The notes below the pieces were generated by a model. The model was not told the origin of the DNA. It was given only the letters and a program-made list of their open reading frames with translations, and did not search any database. From positions 1 through 64,000 of the forward strand of contig JAPLIB010000084.1 in the NCBI GenBank assembly GCA_026389335.1: DNA of 64,000 bases, written 5' to 3'. Position 1 is the stretch's first letter. Each line of letters begins with the position of its first letter. The position numbers and the translations under genes are program-made. Positions 45,363 through 54,209 of the stretch are shown here, one piece after another. The DNA comes from Cyanobacteriota bacterium. GTDB taxonomy: Bacteria; Cyanobacteriota; Cyanobacteriia; PCC-6307; Cyanobiaceae.

Positions 45363-46316
45363 TCAGCTCCCTTTCAGGCCCTGGATCAAGGTGCGCACGT
45401 TGTGGCGCTGCAGCTTCAGCAGGGTCGGCGCCTCCCCCTGGGGGCTGGAGAGCGAATCGACGTAGAACACACCACCGAAGCGGGCCCCCGTCTGCTCGGC
45501 CACCTGACGCTGCACCTTGTCGCTGACGGTGCTCTCGCAGAAGACCGTCGGCACCTGACGCTGGCGCACGGTGGCGATCAGCCTCGCCATGCGCTGGGGT
45601 GTGACCTGGGACTCGGAATTCACCGGCCAGAGGTAGGCCTCATCGAGGCCGTAGTCATGGGCGAGGTAGGTGAAGGCCCCTTCGCAGCTAGCCAGCACCC
45701 GCCTGGGTCCAGGGATCGTGGCCAGCTCACGGCGCAACTCCTGGTCGAGGGCCCGGAGCTGGGCCCTGTAGGCCCCGGCGCGGCGGCGGTAATCCTCGGC
45801 GTTGGCCGGATCGAGCTGGCTGAACGCCTGGCGGATGTTCTCCACGTAGATCTCAGCGAGGCGGGGGGACATCCAGGCATGGGGATTGGGCTTTCCCCGG
45901 TAGGCATCTTCGGTGATCGGCAGGGGCTTGATCCCAGCGGTGAGGGTCGACCGCTTCAGGTTCGGCATGCCGGCCAGGAAGCGATCGCTCCAGCGTTCCA
46001 GGTTCAGGCCGTTCTCCAGCACGAGCGAGGCCCCCGCGACCCGACGCAGATCGCTGGGGGTGGGTTCGTAGCCGTGAATCTCCGCCCCCAGCTTGGTGAT
46101 CGATTCCACCCTCAGGTGATCGCCAGCCACATTGCGGGCCATGTCGGCCAGCACCGTAAAGGTGGTGATCACCAGGGGACTCTCCTGGGTCGCCGGGCCG
46201 GAACCGCGACAACCCGCCAAAATAGGGAGCAGCATGACGGCGATCAGCCAGCCCATGCTCCCGGCGGGACGGTACCGGCGTGGGCTCCTGGAGTCTGCAC
46301 CGATCCGAGCTGTCAA
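45363..46316 (-). CDS. mntC: Manganese-binding lipoprotein of the ABC importer
   Basis: The protein has 317 residues from a TTG, or 297 from ATG at 46256. The lipobox is LLPILAGC. Cluster A-I solute-binding protein: VITTFTVLADMARNVAGDHL, GAEIHGYEPTPSDLRRVA (metal His), NPHAWMSPRLAEIYVENI (metal His), VLASCEGAFTYLAHDYGL (metal Glu), FCESTVSDKVQRQVAEQTGA, with a final Asp in FYVDSLS. His-His-Glu-Asp binding fits MntC. It captures Mn(II) in the periplasm. It is first gene of mntC-mntA-mntB. Confidence 0.92.
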   Translation of the reverse strand: MTARIGADSRSPRRYRPAGSMGWLIAVMLLPILAGCRGSGPATQESPLVITTFTVLADMARNVAGDHLRVESITKLGAEIHGYEPTPSDLRRVAGASLVLENGLNLERWSDRFLAGMPNLKRSTLTAGIKPLPITEDAYRGKPNPHAWMSPRLAEIYVENIRQAFSQLDPANAEDYRRRAGAYRAQLRALDQELRRELATIPGPRRVLASCEGAFTYLAHDYGLDEAYLWPVNSESQVTPQRMARLIATVRQRQVPTVFCESTVSDKVQRQVAEQTGARFGGVFYVDSLSSPQGEAPTLLKLQRHNVRTLIQGLKGS

Positions 46317-46357
46317 ACACCGTTCTCATCCGCGATTGAATCTAGGGGCCCAGCCAG

Positions 46358-46384
46358 CAGAAAGCCCCCGCTGGGGCAGGGGCT
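46358..46384 (-). terminator. Possible terminator after psbA
   Basis: On the minus strand, AGCCCC and GGGGGCT flank a short loop, 38 nt after the psbA stop, and are followed by TTTC. The T-tract is short, so efficiency is uncertain. Confidence 0.5.
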
Positions 46385-46421
46385 GAGGGGATCCAGGCTC
46401 CGGCCACGGGGGCCGGCGGGA

Positions 46422-47498
46422 TCAGCCGATGGCGGGGGCGGTCAGTGCCAGGGGCACGACGGCGGTGGCGGCCAGATCCAGCGGGAAGTTGTGGGCATTG
46501 CGCTCATGCATCACTTCGATGCCGAGGTTGGCGCGGTTGATCAGATCGGCCCAGGTGTTCACCACCCGGCCCTGGGAATCCAGGATCGACTGGTTGAAGT
46601 TGAAGCCGTTGAGGTTGAAGGCCATGGTGCTGATGCCCATGGAGGTGAACCAGATGCCCACCACCGGCCAGCCAGCCAGCAAGAAGTGCAGGCTGCGGCT
46701 GTTGTTGAAGGAGGCGTACTGGAAGATCAGCCGACCGAAGTAACCATGGGCGGCCACGATGTTGTAGGTCTCCTCCTCCTGGCCGAACTTGTAGCCGTAG
46801 TTCAGGGACTCGGTTTCAGTGGTTTCACGCACCAGCGAACTGGTCACAAGGGAGCCGTGCATGGCCGAGAACAGGCTGCCACCGAACACACCGGCCACCC
46901 CCAGCATGTGGAAGGGGTGCATCAGGATGTTGTGCTCAGCCTGGAACACCAGCATGAAGTTGAAGGTGCCGGAGATGCCGAGCGGCATGCCATCGGAGAA
47001 CGAACCCTGACCAAACGGATAGATCAGGAAGACCGCGAAGGCGGCCGACAGCGGTGCGCTGTAGGCAACGCAGATCCAGGGGCGCATGCCCAGGCGGTAG
47101 GAGAGCTCCCATTGGCGGCCCATGTAGGCGGAGATGCCGATCAGGAAGTGGAACACCACCAATTGATAGGGGCCACCGTTGTAGAGCCACTCATCAAGGC
47201 TGGCGGCTTCCCAGATCGGGTAGAAGTGCAGGCCGATGGCGTTGCTGGAGGGAATCACCGCGCCGGAGATGATGTTGTTGCCGTAGAGCAGGCTGCCGGC
47301 CACGGGCTCACGGATGCCGTCGATATCGACAGGGGGGGCGGCGATGAAGGCCACAACGAAGCAAATGGTGGCCGCCAAGAGGCAGGGGATCATCAGCACA
47401 CCGAACCAACCGATATAAATACGGTTGTTGGTGGATGAGACCCACTGGCAGAAGCTTTCCCAGCTTCCGGTGCGGCCGCTGCGAATGGCAGTGGTCAT
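46422..47498 (-). CDS. psbA: Photosystem II D1 protein
   Basis: The protein has 358 residues, complete. Five thylakoid membrane helices are present. Key residues are visible (numbering one less than the 360-residue reference): Tyr-Z in [11 protein letters not shown], Asp169, chlorophyll ligand His in LMHPFHMLG, quinone-site [19 protein letters not shown], and Mn-cluster ligands in [16 protein letters not shown]. The residue before WELSYRLG is Gln (GRQW), the D1:1 type of low-light form rather than the Glu of D1:2. The 15-residue C-terminal extension [15 protein letters not shown] is removed by CtpA. The start has no clear Shine-Dalgarno. Adjacent to mntCAB, whose metal it uses. Confidence 0.98.
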   Translation of the reverse strand: MTTAIRSGRTGSWESFCQWVSSTNNRIYIGWFGVLMIPCLLAATICFVVAFIAAPPVDIDGIREPVAGSLLYGNNIISGAVIPSSNAIGLHFYPIWEAASLDEWLYNGGPYQLVVFHFLIGISAYMGRQWELSYRLGMRPWICVAYSAPLSAAFAVFLIYPFGQGSFSDGMPLGISGTFNFMLVFQAEHNILMHPFHMLGVAGVFGGSLFSAMHGSLVTSSLVRETTETESLNYGYKFGQEEETYNIVAAHGYFGRLIFQYASFNNSRSLHFLLAGWPVVGIWFTSMGISTMAFNLNGFNFNQSILDSQGRVVNTWADLINRANLGIEVMHERNAHNFPLDLAATAVVPLALTAPAIG

Positions 47499-47687
47499 GG
47501 CAAAAGAGCGAGGGTGTGGACTGGATGGAGTCCCATGGCGAATAACTCACCAAGGATTTTTTGATGCTATGGCGAAATCTTGACGCCACTCGTCTCCTTC
47601 AAAGGTGCACGAGAATCGTCAGCTTTATTCATGAAGTTATTTGAAGCTATGCGGGGCCCGATTGGGCTCAGGCCGGCGCAGATGGGC

Positions 47688-49097
47688 TCAGGCCGCCGCA
47701 GGCTGTTGCTGCAGCCACAGCCTGCCCTGGTTGACAAAACCACTCCAGTTGAGTTTTTCGCTCTCGGCCGCCTGGGCCACCAGCACGGCGGCCCGCCGGC
47801 GGATCTGTTCCAGATCCGGTTCACTCACCCCGCAGGACTGGGCCAGCACATCGGCCATCGCCCGGCCCACCACCCGGGTCAGGTAGGCCGCACTGAGGGC
47901 CTGCACCGCCCCCGCCACCAGCCAGGTGGCGCCATGCAGCTTCAGCAGCGTCAACAGGGCCTGGCTGCTCCACTCCACCAGCCCCTGGGCCAGGGCGGCG
48001 CGGCCCAGTTCGGTGGCGGCGGCACGCAGCTGCTCCAGGCTCCAGGGGCAATCCCAGAGGCGGGCCATCTCCTGCAGCATCAGGCCATTGGCGATGGCCA
48101 GCACCACCAGATCAACGCTGGGCAGCGGAGACGCAAACACACCAGCCGCCACGATCCATTGGGTTCGCTGCTGCAAGCCCTGCCACTCGCGCCGCCGCAG
48201 CAGCTCCAGCTCCGCCTGCCAGCGGCCATGCATCAGCTCAAAGCTGCGCAGGGCGGTGCCACTGCGCAGCGATGGGCCTTGCCGCGCCAGCCACAGGGCC
48301 AGAGGCTCCAGGGCTGACGCCAGGGTCGGCTCGCTTCCATCCCAGAACAGCACCTGGGCGGAGTCCAGGGCGGACCACTGGCTGGCCAGTTCCTCCAGCA
48401 GTGCCGCACGATCCAGCGGCAGGGGCACCTGGATCAACAACCAGATCGGTTGGTTGTGGCGACTGCTCTGGCTGCTGGCCTGCGCTTGCAACCAGAGCAG
48501 ATCGGCGGCACTGAGGGGCAGATGCAGGTGAAACAGCAGGCCATCGGCCTGCTCCAAGGCCAGGGGCCAGCGCCAATCCAGGCTCTTGCTGGGCAGCGGT
48601 TCAGCCCAGTGCAGGCTCAGATGGCGGTTGCCGCGCAGGGCCTCGGCAAAGCGGGGCTGCAGCTCGGCCGCGGGCAGGCGACAGCCCGCCAGGGCCAGGG
48701 CCAGCTCCTTCCGTGCCAGGGAGGCACTCAGGGTCTCCAGCTCGGCGCGCCGCTGCCGTTGGTCGTTGTCACCCTCCGGCTCCAGCCGCTCAAACTGGCG
48801 GATCACCGCGTCACAGCGGGCGATCCAGCCCTCCAGGTTCAGGGGCAGCGTCGCGGCCACGGGTCGCCGCCGCCGCGACAACAGCCACCAGCCCCCGGCC
48901 AAGGCGCCGATCCCCAGCAGCGAGCCGCCATCGAGATGCAGCAGATGGCTCAGGCCGTCGCCTGCAACCAGGGCCACACCGCCCAGCACGACCGGTCGGC
49001 GCCAGAGGGGAGCGGCGGCGCCCTCGGGTTGGGCCTGGAGGGCATCGGCCTGGGCGTGAAGGGCCACGGGGCCAAGACTGGAATCCGAGCGGGTCAC
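47688..49097 (-). CDS. DUF697/YcjF-like membrane protein
   Basis: The protein has 469 residues from GTG. A hydrophobic N-terminus (VVLGGVALVAGDGLSHLLHLDGGSLLGIGALAGGWWLL) holds one or two membrane segments. The middle looks like a degenerate nucleotide-binding domain without Walker A. The C-terminus WIVAAGVFASPLPSVDLVVLAIANGLMLQEMARLW, GATWLVAGAVQALSAAYLTRVVGRAMADVL matches DUF697, often fused to small GTPases. Absence of a P-loop suggests loss of GTPase activity. The function is unknown. Confidence 0.72.
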   Translation of the reverse strand: MTRSDSSLGPVALHAQADALQAQPEGAAAPLWRRPVVLGGVALVAGDGLSHLLHLDGGSLLGIGALAGGWWLLSRRRRPVAATLPLNLEGWIARCDAVIRQFERLEPEGDNDQRQRRAELETLSASLARKELALALAGCRLPAAELQPRFAEALRGNRHLSLHWAEPLPSKSLDWRWPLALEQADGLLFHLHLPLSAADLLWLQAQASSQSSRHNQPIWLLIQVPLPLDRAALLEELASQWSALDSAQVLFWDGSEPTLASALEPLALWLARQGPSLRSGTALRSFELMHGRWQAELELLRRREWQGLQQRTQWIVAAGVFASPLPSVDLVVLAIANGLMLQEMARLWDCPWSLEQLRAAATELGRAALAQGLVEWSSQALLTLLKLHGATWLVAGAVQALSAAYLTRVVGRAMADVLAQSCGVSEPDLEQIRRRAAVLVAQAAESEKLNWSGFVNQGRLWLQQQPAAA

Positions 49098-49239
49098 GGG
49101 GGGCGCCGGGGGCTGTGCCTGTTTAGCTCAGTTGATGGGAGCCGCACCAACCCGGTGCCACGGGCGACACCTTCCGCCATTGCTCCGGCCCCATAGCCTG
49201 CAGGGGCGTACGGCGTCCTGTTCGGAGGCTCAAGGCTTG

Positions 49240-49770
49240 ATGGTGGATGCCCTGATGTGCCTGCGACCTCACCAGAGGGAGGAGTTGCAACGTTGTCTGG
49301 CCCAGCAACAGCAGGAACAGCGCTGGCATGGCGGATTGCCAGTGCTGCTGCTCGATCGCTGCTGGCTGCGGCTGGACAGCGTGCGCATCGATCAGCTGGC
49401 CTTCCGGCTTCCCCCCGATGCCAGCCGCGATGCTCCCGAGTTGGGTCGCTACCGCGAGCTGCTGGCGGCAGGCCTGCAGGGATGGCAGGCCCAGCAGCAG
49501 TGCTGGCACGAGTTCGGCAGTGAGGCCTGTCGTGAAGCACTGCAGCGCTTCTGGCTGGCCCAGGAGCGGGGCAACCAGGGCTGGACCCTGGAGCGCTATC
49601 TCGCCCTGGTGCAGGAGTACCGCCTGCGCTTTCAGAACCAGGGACATCGGCCCCTGCCGCTGCTGGTGCTGGCCCGAGCGGCGATCCCGGCGGCCAGTCG
49701 GCATGGTCTGCACTGGCTTCACGCCGAAGGAGATCCCGCCCGTCGGTCGATGCGCCACACTTGCGCCTGA
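49240..49770 (+). CDS. Conserved hypothetical protein, 176 aa
   Basis: The ATG at 49240 (MVDALMCLRPHQREELQRCL) gives 176 residues; upstream extension looks like shadow. It is Gln/Leu/Trp-rich and helical: WHGGLPVLLLDRCWLRLDSVRIDQLAFRLP, GRYRELLAAGLQGWQAQQQCWHEFG, FWLAQERGNQGWTLERYLALVQEYRLRF. I do not recognise the family; it resembles picocyanobacterial conserved proteins. It ends immediately before the next gene's ATG, so the two are one unit. Confidence 0.65.
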   Translation: MVDALMCLRPHQREELQRCLAQQQQEQRWHGGLPVLLLDRCWLRLDSVRIDQLAFRLPPDASRDAPELGRYRELLAAGLQGWQAQQQCWHEFGSEACREALQRFWLAQERGNQGWTLERYLALVQEYRLRFQNQGHRPLPLLVLARAAIPAASRHGLHWLHAEGDPARRSMRHTCA

Positions 49771-50511
49771 ATGCGTGCTGCGGGCATGGCCGACGACTCC
49801 AACACTCCCCAGTCCAACGCTGGTTCCGAGGACTCGGGCCGCGGTCGTCGGGATCGGGGCTCGCGCGAAGGCGGCCAACGGGAAGGCGGCCAGCCCCATG
49901 GGGGCCAGCGCGATACCGGTGGTTTCCGCATCCGCCTGAGCGATAACGAGCTGCAGGCCGCCAGAGCTCTGCAGGAAGCTTTCGGACTGCGCTCCACTGT
50001 GGCGGTGCTTGGCTTTGCCTTGCGCACCCTGGCCCAGCAATTGGAAGCGGGCCAACTGCAGGAACTGGTGGCCCAGCAGCGCGCCCAGGGCGACCAACGA
50101 CCTCCCGCTTCCCGTGGCGGCGATGCCAGTGGCGGTGCTGGTGCTGAACGGGATGGCCGTCGCAGTGAGGGACGCCGTCAGGTTGGCGGCGGCGGCCGCA
50201 GCCAGCGGATCGATCCCTTCGCCAGACCGAGTCGTCCGGCACCGGCCAGTGCTGAGCCGGCCGCCGCAGATCCAGAAGCTTCGGAACCGGCCGACACCGA
50301 AGTCTCAGCCAGCGCGGCGCCAGTTACCGAAGCGGCAGGCGTTGAGTCCAGCCTGCACGAAGGCGGTGGCAGCCCCACGCTGTCCGAACCGCAGTCGGCT
50401 GCTCCAGAGCAGGCCACTGCCAACGGCGACTTGGCCAACAGCGACTTGGCCAGCAGTCCCTCGGCCAGCCCGGAGGCCGAAGCCACCGCGATGAGCCCCG
50501 GCGACGCCTGA
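49771..50511 (+). CDS. Hypothetical protein with a short conserved core and disordered arms
   Basis: The protein has 246 residues, or 241 from ATG at 49786. Only residues about 50-105 look folded (FRIRLSDNELQAARALQEAFGLRSTVAVLGFALRTLAQQLEAGQLQELVAQQ), with the strand-helix-helix rhythm of ribbon-helix-helix DNA binders. The flanks are Gly/Arg/Gln-rich (nucleic-acid-binding-like) and Ala/Glu/Ser-rich, including a 15-bp tandem repeat near 50422. A nucleic-acid role is inferred from composition. It is 13 nt before trpS. Confidence 0.55.
   Translation: MRAAGMADDSNTPQSNAGSEDSGRGRRDRGSREGGQREGGQPHGGQRDTGGFRIRLSDNELQAARALQEAFGLRSTVAVLGFALRTLAQQLEAGQLQELVAQQRAQGDQRPPASRGGDASGGAGAERDGRRSEGRRQVGGGGRSQRIDPFARPSRPAPASAEPAAADPEASEPADTEVSASAAPVTEAAGVESSLHEGGGSPTLSEPQSAAPEQATANGDLANSDLASSPSASPEAEATAMSPGDA
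50422..50466. repeat. 15-bp tandem repeat in the disordered-arm gene
   Basis: AACGGCGACTTGGCC, AACAGCGACTTGGCC and AGCAGTCCCTCGGCC are consecutive units encoding NGDLA-NSDLA-SSPSA. Confidence 0.85.
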
Positions 50512-50524
50512 AGAAGCCAGCGCA

Positions 50525-51619
50525 ATGTCAGTGCCCGTTGCCAGCTCAGTGCCCGTTGCCAGCGCCAGCCCTGCTGGCGCTGGCAGATCAATCGAGCGGC
50601 CGCGGGTGCTTTCCGGGGTTCAACCCACCGGGGCCCTGCATCTCGGCAATTGGCTCGGCGCCATCCGCAACTGGGTCGCCCTGCAGAGCGACCACGACAC
50701 CTTTTTCTGTGTCGTTGATCTGCATGCGATCACGGTGCCCCATCAGCCGGAGCGGTTGGCGGAGGACACCCTCAGCACCGCGGCCCTGTATCTGGCCTGT
50801 GGCATTGATCCCCAAAAGGCCACGATCTTCGTTCAGAGCCATGTCAGCGCCCACAGCGAACTCTGCTGGTTGCTGAACTGCGTGACGCCGTTGAACTGGC
50901 TGGAGCGCATGATCCAGTTCAAGGAGAAGGCTGTGAAACAGGGGGCCGACGTGTCGGCTGGTCTGCTCGACTACCCCGTGCTGATGGCGGCCGACATCCT
51001 GCTCTATGACGCGGATCGGGTGCCGGTGGGAGAAGACCAGAAACAACATCTCGAATTGGCTCGCGACATCGCCCAACAGCGAATCAACGCCCGCTTCGCT
51101 TCCCGGGACAGCGCTGGTCAACCGATCCCGATTCTCAAGGTTCCCCAACCCTTAATTCTCAAAGAAGGCGCCCGGGTGATGAGTCTCACCGACGGCCGCA
51201 GCAAGATGAGCAAAAGCGACCCGAATGAAGGCTCACGGATCACCCTGCTGGATCCAGCGGAGCTGATCACGCGCAAAATCAAGCGGGCCAAGACCGATCC
51301 GCAGATGGGTCTGGAGTTCGGCAATCCGGAGCGACCGGAGGCAGACAACCTGCTGGGGCTCTATGCGCTGCTGGCTGGCCGTAGCCGTGAAGCCGCAGCC
51401 GCTGAATGTGGCTCCATGGGCTGGGGCAGCTTCAAGCCGCTGCTGGCTGAGGCCACCGTGGCCGCCCTTGCGCCGCTGCAGGCGCGCTATCACGAATTGC
51501 GGGCCGATCCCCAGCACCTGGGCGAGGTGCTCTCCCAGGGTCGCGAACGGGCCAGTGCCGTCGCCGAGGCCACCCTGGAGCGGGTGCGCCAGGCCCTGGG
51601 CTTTTTGGCCAGCAGCTGA
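50525..51619 (+). CDS. trpS: Tryptophanyl-tRNA synthetase
   Basis: The protein has 364 residues. Class I motifs: VLSGVQPTGALHLGNWLGAI (HIGH variant HLGN) and GRSKMSKSDPNEGSRITL (KMSKS). PVLMAADILLYDADRVPVGEDQKQHLELARDIAQ is the tryptophan pocket region. The N-terminus has the duplicated peptide SVPVAS encoded by a perfect 18-bp tandem repeat. The start may be further in, as catalytic sequence begins only at about residue 24. Confidence 0.95.
   Translation: MSVPVASSVPVASASPAGAGRSIERPRVLSGVQPTGALHLGNWLGAIRNWVALQSDHDTFFCVVDLHAITVPHQPERLAEDTLSTAALYLACGIDPQKATIFVQSHVSAHSELCWLLNCVTPLNWLERMIQFKEKAVKQGADVSAGLLDYPVLMAADILLYDADRVPVGEDQKQHLELARDIAQQRINARFASRDSAGQPIPILKVPQPLILKEGARVMSLTDGRSKMSKSDPNEGSRITLLDPAELITRKIKRAKTDPQMGLEFGNPERPEADNLLGLYALLAGRSREAAAAECGSMGWGSFKPLLAEATVAALAPLQARYHELRADPQHLGEVLSQGRERASAVAEATLERVRQALGFLASS
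50528..50563. repeat. 18-bp perfect tandem repeat at the start of trpS
   Basis: TCAGTGCCCGTTGCCAGC occurs twice consecutively, encoding SVPVAS twice at the extreme N-terminus. Confidence 0.93.
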
Positions 51620-51656
51620 GCCTGGCGTCAGCCAAACTGCGCGCGCAGGTCATGGA

Positions 51657-52148
51657 TCAGGGTTCGCGGTAGACCACCCGGCCGCGTTCGTCATTGCCCA
51701 CATCCAGCAGTTGGCGGTGGAGCAAGCGCTCGATCTCAGCGGACACCACCTCGCTGTCGGCATCGCGGGGGAGCTGGAGTTCCAGCAGGGCATCGTTGAT
51801 GGTGAAGCCCAGGCGACCCGAACGGCGGGCCAGCTGCAACAACTGCCGCTCCAGCGGAGGCAAGGAGGAGGTTGTCGCCGCGTCGAGGGCCTCTTGCAGC
51901 CGCAAAGGTTGGTTGGCCCGCTGCACCAGATCCGGGATCAGCAGCAGATCCACCATTTGGCCCACAAAGCAGAGGCCAAAGGTGAGCAGCCAAATAGTGC
52001 CGCTGATCGGCCTTCGGTTGTAAAAGCGCTGCAGGCCGCACACCCCCACCAAGGAGATACACCAGAGCAAATAGCTCACGGCAATGCTGCGGCGCTCGGC
52101 TCCAGCCGCCAGGGCGGACAGGGAAGAGGGGAAAGGACGAAGGGTCAC
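51657..52148 (-). CDS. TM2-domain membrane protein
   Basis: The protein has 163 residues. Residues about 20-72 form a TM2 domain: two helices (AVSYLLWCISLVGVCGL and GTIWLLTFGLCFVGQMVDLLLIP) linked by QRFYNRRP. The C-terminal cytoplasmic part (LLQLARRSGRLGFTINDALLELQLPRDADSEVVSAEIERLLHRQLLDV) resembles a winged-helix-like helical domain. Function unknown. Convergent with trpS across 37 nt. Confidence 0.85.
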   Translation of the reverse strand: MTLRPFPSSLSALAAGAERRSIAVSYLLWCISLVGVCGLQRFYNRRPISGTIWLLTFGLCFVGQMVDLLLIPDLVQRANQPLRLQEALDAATTSSLPPLERQLLQLARRSGRLGFTINDALLELQLPRDADSEVVSAEIERLLHRQLLDVGNDERGRVVYREP

Positions 52149-52323
52149 CGCAGCCGATGGGGGCCGGTTTCACCGTAGAGCCCCCATCAGCCGGAAGGCT
52201 GCCATCAGTCGGCACACTGCCAACCGCGCGGCAAGGTGGCGCCTTAGCCGTGGCCTGGTGGGGCCCGCCCAGGCCTGAACCGACTCCGTAGGATCCAAAC
52301 CTCATCAAACCACCTGTGATTCC

Positions 52324-54153
52324 GTGACCAGCGCCCCGATGGCCGTCAGTCCCCAGGCGGCAGCGACCGAGAGCGGCACGGCGGTGCTCCATCTGCCCAA
52401 AACCAGCGACAGTCCGGCGTTGCTGCGCATCCGCCATTCGATGAGCCATGTGCTGGCCATGGCGGTGCAGCGATTGTTCCCGAAAGCCCAGGTCACCATC
52501 GGTCCCTGGACCGAAAACGGCTTTTATTACGACTTCGACAACCCCGAGCCCTTCACTGAGGCCGATCTCAAGGCGATCCGCAAGGAAATGCTCAAGATCA
52601 TCGGCTCCCGCCTGCCCCTGGAGCGCATCGAAGTCAGCCGCGAGGAGGCGGAACGCCGCATCAGCGAGCAGAACGAGCCCTACAAACTGGAAATCCTGGC
52701 TGGCCTGCAGGAGCCGATCACCCTGTACACCCTCGGCGAAAGCTGGTGGGATCTCTGCGCCGGTCCCCACGTGGCCAACACCAGTGAGCTCAATCCCAAG
52801 GCCTTCGCCCTGGAAAGTGTGGCGGGGGCCTACTGGCGCGGGGATGAGAAACGGGCCCAGCTGCAACGCATCTACGGCACCGCCTGGGAAACGGCTGAGC
52901 AACTGGCCGAGCACCAGCGCCGCAAGCAGGAGGCTCTGAGGCGTGACCATCGTCGTCTGGGCACCGACCTGGAGCTCTTCTCGATCGAAGACGAAGCTGG
53001 TGCCGGCCTGGTGTTCTGGCATCCCCGCGGCGCCCGCATGCGGCTGCTGATCGAGGACTTCTGGCGCCAGGCCCACTTTGACGACGGCTACGAGCTGCTC
53101 TACACCCCCCATGTCGCCGACATTGAGCTGTGGCGCACTTCCGGCCATCTCGACTTCTACGCCGAGAGCATGTTCGGGCCGATGCAGGTGGACGAACGCC
53201 AGTTCCAGCTCAAGCCGATGAACTGTCCGTTCCATGTGCTCACCTATGCCAGCCGGCTGCGCTCCTACCGCGAACTGCCGATCCGCTGGGCTGAACTCGG
53301 CACCGTCTATCGCTACGAACGCCCTGGGGTGATGCACGGGCTGATGCGGGTGCGGGGCTTCACCCAGGACGACGCCCACGTGTTCTGCCTGCCGGAGCAG
53401 ATCGGCGATGAAATCCTGCGGGTGCTCAATCTCACAGAGCGCATTCTCAGCACCTTTGATTTCCGCCAGTACGAGATCAACCTGTCGACACGACCGCAGA
53501 AATCAATCGGCGACGATGCCGTCTGGGACCTGGCCACCCGGGGCCTGATCGAGGCCCTCGAACGCAAGGGCTGGTCCTACAAGGTGGATGAGGGGGGCGG
53601 TGCCTTCTACGGCCCCAAGATCGATCTCAAGATCGAAGATGCCATCGGTCGCCTCTGGCAGTGCTCCACGATTCAGCTTGACTTCAACCTGCCGGAGCGC
53701 TTCAACCTTGCGTATGTGGCGGCCGATGGCAGCCGCCAGCGACCGATCATGATTCACCGGGCCATCTTTGGCTCGCTGGAGCGCTTTTTCGGCATCATGA
53801 CCGAGAACTATGCCGGTGATTTTCCGTTCTGGTTGGCACCGGAGCAGATCCGACTACTGCCGGTCACCGATGAGGTATTGCCCTATGTCGAATCGCTGCA
53901 GCAGCAGCTGCAGCAGCAGGGGGTGCGAGCCACGATTGACCGCAGTGGTGATCGACTCGGCAAACTGATTCGCAATGGTGAACAGATGAAGATTCCGGTA
54001 CTGGGTGTTATCGGCGCCAAGGAAGCTGAAACCGGAGCGATCAGCCTGCGCAGCCGTCGCGATGGCGATCTCGGTGCCCTGCCCCTGGCCACCTTGATCA
54101 ACCGGGCTGTCGCGGCCAACCAGCAACGGCTGCCGGGCCTGGGTGATGGCTGA
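52324..54153 (+). CDS. thrS: Threonyl-tRNA synthetase
   Basis: The protein has 609 residues from GTG, or 604 from ATG at 52339. The editing domain has the HxxxH pair (RHSMSHVLAMA) and WDLCAGPHV. The class II core: motif 1 near YELLYTPHVADIELWRTSGHLDFY, MNCPFHVL (zinc Cys), motif 2 RYERPGVMHGLMRVRGFTQDDAHVF, ALERKGWSYKVDEGGGAFYGPKIDL, motif 3 region MIHRAIFGSLERFFGIM, plus an anticodon-binding domain. The N-terminal TGS domain is lacking. Charges tRNA-Thr. Confidence 0.96.
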   Translation: MTSAPMAVSPQAAATESGTAVLHLPKTSDSPALLRIRHSMSHVLAMAVQRLFPKAQVTIGPWTENGFYYDFDNPEPFTEADLKAIRKEMLKIIGSRLPLERIEVSREEAERRISEQNEPYKLEILAGLQEPITLYTLGESWWDLCAGPHVANTSELNPKAFALESVAGAYWRGDEKRAQLQRIYGTAWETAEQLAEHQRRKQEALRRDHRRLGTDLELFSIEDEAGAGLVFWHPRGARMRLLIEDFWRQAHFDDGYELLYTPHVADIELWRTSGHLDFYAESMFGPMQVDERQFQLKPMNCPFHVLTYASRLRSYRELPIRWAELGTVYRYERPGVMHGLMRVRGFTQDDAHVFCLPEQIGDEILRVLNLTERILSTFDFRQYEINLSTRPQKSIGDDAVWDLATRGLIEALERKGWSYKVDEGGGAFYGPKIDLKIEDAIGRLWQCSTIQLDFNLPERFNLAYVAADGSRQRPIMIHRAIFGSLERFFGIMTENYAGDFPFWLAPEQIRLLPVTDEVLPYVESLQQQLQQQGVRATIDRSGDRLGKLIRNGEQMKIPVLGVIGAKEAETGAISLRSRRDGDLGALPLATLINRAVAANQQRLPGLGDG

Positions 54154-54209
54154 GGGCCGGGCACCCCAATCGCGTTCAGCCACACTGCTGTTCTGACTGC
54201 CCTGCGGCC

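Noticed and set aside
45357-47438. 693-aa plus-strand ORF across mntC and psbA
   Set aside because: Spans two well-identified minus-strand genes and has no motif; an open antisense frame due to GC bias.
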